Source of the DNA: Lunularia cruciata
Lineage: Eukaryota; Streptophyta; Marchantiopsida; Lunulariales; Lunulariaceae
Assembly (NCBI GenBank): GCA_948567375.1
Contig: OX419758.1
Coordinates: 39,943,473 to 40,007,472, forward strand
Reading direction: 5' to 3'
Length of the DNA stretch: 64,000 nucleotides
Shown: piece by piece, positions 62,601-64,000 of the stretch
Numbering within the stretch: position 1 is the first letter of the stretch
Layout of the letters: the number at the start of each line of letters is the position of its first letter
The notes under the pieces: generated by a model
The model's database searches: none
Seen by the model: only the letters and a program-made list of their open reading frames with translations
What the model was told of the DNA's origin: nothing
Program-made: the position numbers and the translations under genes

Positions 62601-64000
62601 GTCTATATATTAAAGAATTTGGTATCATTATCAAGTCCTTGATAAATTTGATCACCTTACATAGGAGTGTTATTGGAGAGATAAGCAAGAGAGACCTTTT
62701 ATAGAGCTCAAGGAGAGGTCAAGAGCTTTTATAGAACTTTGCCCTTATTTTAAGAAGACTGGTCAAAGGAAAACCATTCCAATTGCATATTCATTGGAGT
62801 ATGTTGGAGCTTAGAGTAGTCCGCACCCAAAAAGATGATAGGGGATGAAGTTTTTTGTGGCCTATGCTAGTCTCTCCAATAATTCAATGGAGATCAAGAG
62901 GGGAATGTTTGGTAGTAGTGTGTGAAATAAAATTTTTTTATGTTACTTATTAGTAACCTTTTCACTTTCATCATTGATCATCAACTATAGAAGTAGTTGA
63001 TGGAATCCAACAAGCTTTCAAGGAAGCTTGCATGATTGGCTCTGATTTTATAGGAGTAGATTTTATAGTATTGACTCTGATTTCAAAATTATTCACATAC
63101 CTAGAATGGTGAAGTTTGATGTAGGTGGGTTAAGCAAAAACACATGTCCTAGCCAATAGGATCAGACCGGAGCACATGCATGGTGAGATAGATGAGTAGA
63201 TGGTGCTAGGTTAGCATGCATCTACCTTTTTATTTATATTTTTGTAAGGCTTTGATGATATCTTTTTCAATAAAGACAGGAAGAGTTTTTAGGATTAAAG
63301 ATCTAGAGGGTGGAGATATTGGTACACATCAACAAGACATTCATGATGATGTATTATCTTTGCATTGGTGTTGTGGGTGGAAATTTGGTGCCAAGGAGGG
63401 AGATTGTGTCCTTCAGCCAACTAAGCAACTTATATTGGAAGGCAAACACTTTCTTTGTGTATAGGAATATGTTAGAGTGCAAGTGGTAGCACTTCCATCT
63501 CAAAGACCATAGTTGGTACATCATGCTCATGAGGAGCTAGGACATTTTGGAGCAAAGCATATACATAGCTTACATTAGAGTCATTATTGGTGGCACAATA
63601 TGCATACCAATGTACAACAATTTGTTGCTAGATGTGTGGTTTGTGACTAAGTTAGAGCATCTTTTAGTACCTCTGTGCCACAATCACACCCAATGGCTAT
63701 CATGGGGTTAGGTTACCATTGGAGGTTGGACTTTGTTAGACCTTTATTGTTGACTATGAGACATCATTGATATGTTTTGGTTAATGTGGAGCACTTCTCC
63801 AAGTGGATTGAGTTGGTGGCACTTTTGCCAAGTCTAGTTAAGGGATAACTTACTTGTTCTTGGATGGGATTCTTAATCATTTTGATATACCAACTAAGGT
63901 TTTGACTAATCAAGGTATAGAGTTCTTGGGAGAGTTTTTGGTCTTGTGTGACAAGGCCTCGATTGATTGCATTACTCCTAAGATAACCTTGAGGTAGACG
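56700..64000 (+). pseudogene. Gag-pol remnants of element D
   Basis: Short readable stretches of gag, protease, reverse transcriptase, RNase H and integrase in the usual Ty3 order. Correspondence with C is recognisable in gag, around the protease, and next to reverse transcriptase (FNMKDLGALKGYGIW near 61.79 kb). Fossil; cut by the window edge. Confidence 0.8.
60176..60918 (-). mobile_element. Solo LTR of family A (copy A4, minus orientation) in element D
   Basis: 743 bp aligning in reverse with family A LTRs. Perfect 5-bp target duplication CATGT at 60171-60175 and 60919-60923. It interrupts the segment between protease and reverse transcriptase of D, so it is younger than D. Confidence 0.93.

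Larger units (their letters stand above)
55260..64000 (+). mobile_element. Element D: broken Ty3/gypsy retrotransposon, continues past the window
   Basis: A relative of C in the opposite orientation. Parts in order: 5' LTR (55260-55686); gag-like sequence (about 56.7-58.3 kb); retropepsin-like stretch (about 58.93-58.99 kb); a 2-kb segment of unknown content, interrupted by a family A solo LTR (60176-60918); reverse transcriptase (about 62.0-62.65 kb, YIDDILVYR near 62.33 kb); RNase H-like (62.7-63.1 kb); integrase zinc-binding (63.5-63.65 kb); integrase core (63.7 kb to the edge). No 3' LTR is in view. The coding region has many breaks; an old fossil. Confidence 0.85.

Noticed and set aside
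1-64000. CRISPR arrays, rRNA or tRNA genes, bacterial-type operons
   Set aside because: No regularly spaced identical repeats and no recognisable rRNA or tRNA. The tandem arrays seen are contiguous and inside or beside plant transposons.

Overview
The window is nuclear DNA of a land plant. The evidence is a nuclear gene for NdhS, a subunit of the chloroplast NDH complex, with an N-terminal extension that looks like a transit peptide; a spliced gene with GT-AG introns for the plant form of ASCC2; and nested Ty3/gypsy LTR retrotransposons, two families of which carry a chromodomain. I cannot name the species. The contrast between balanced-GC genes and very AT-rich repeat DNA would suit a moss or another spore plant, but that is only an impression.

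Layout. 1-3.4 kb: moderate GC, no gene recognised. 3.4-10.6 kb: very AT-rich, no gene recognised. Scattered through 1-11 kb are copies of one short repeat of up to about 150 bp. Three of them sit between direct repeats of 10-12 bp, and one has an unoccupied counterpart nearby. It looks like a short retroposon that I do not recognise, and it is the most novel item here. 10.6-22.7 kb: the gene island, with NdhS (11879-12634) and a seven-exon ASCC2 homologue (16778-21802), both on the minus strand. Between them lies a 312-bp MITE with perfect 30-bp terminal inverted repeats.

23.6-64 kb is a stack of decayed Ty3/gypsy fossils. Element C (minus, 23.6-32.1 kb) holds a solo LTR of family B, which itself holds a solo LTR of family A. 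32.1-38.7 kb has AT-rich DNA, tandem repeats and unassigned coding-like minus-strand sequence. Element E (plus, 38.7-51.5 kb) is a chromovirus whose pol region holds a two-LTR family A chromovirus (41.5-48.8 kb), and that holds a second solo LTR of family B. Two more solo LTRs of family A lie at 53.1 and 60.2 kb, both with perfect 5-bp target duplications. Element D (plus, from 55.3 kb to beyond the window) is a relative of C.

The two host genes act in different processes: NdhS in the ferredoxin-dependent chloroplast NDH complex, and ASCC2 in ubiquitin-guided ribosome rescue and alkylation repair. Nothing suggests that they work together. All retroelements with coding sequence are broken.
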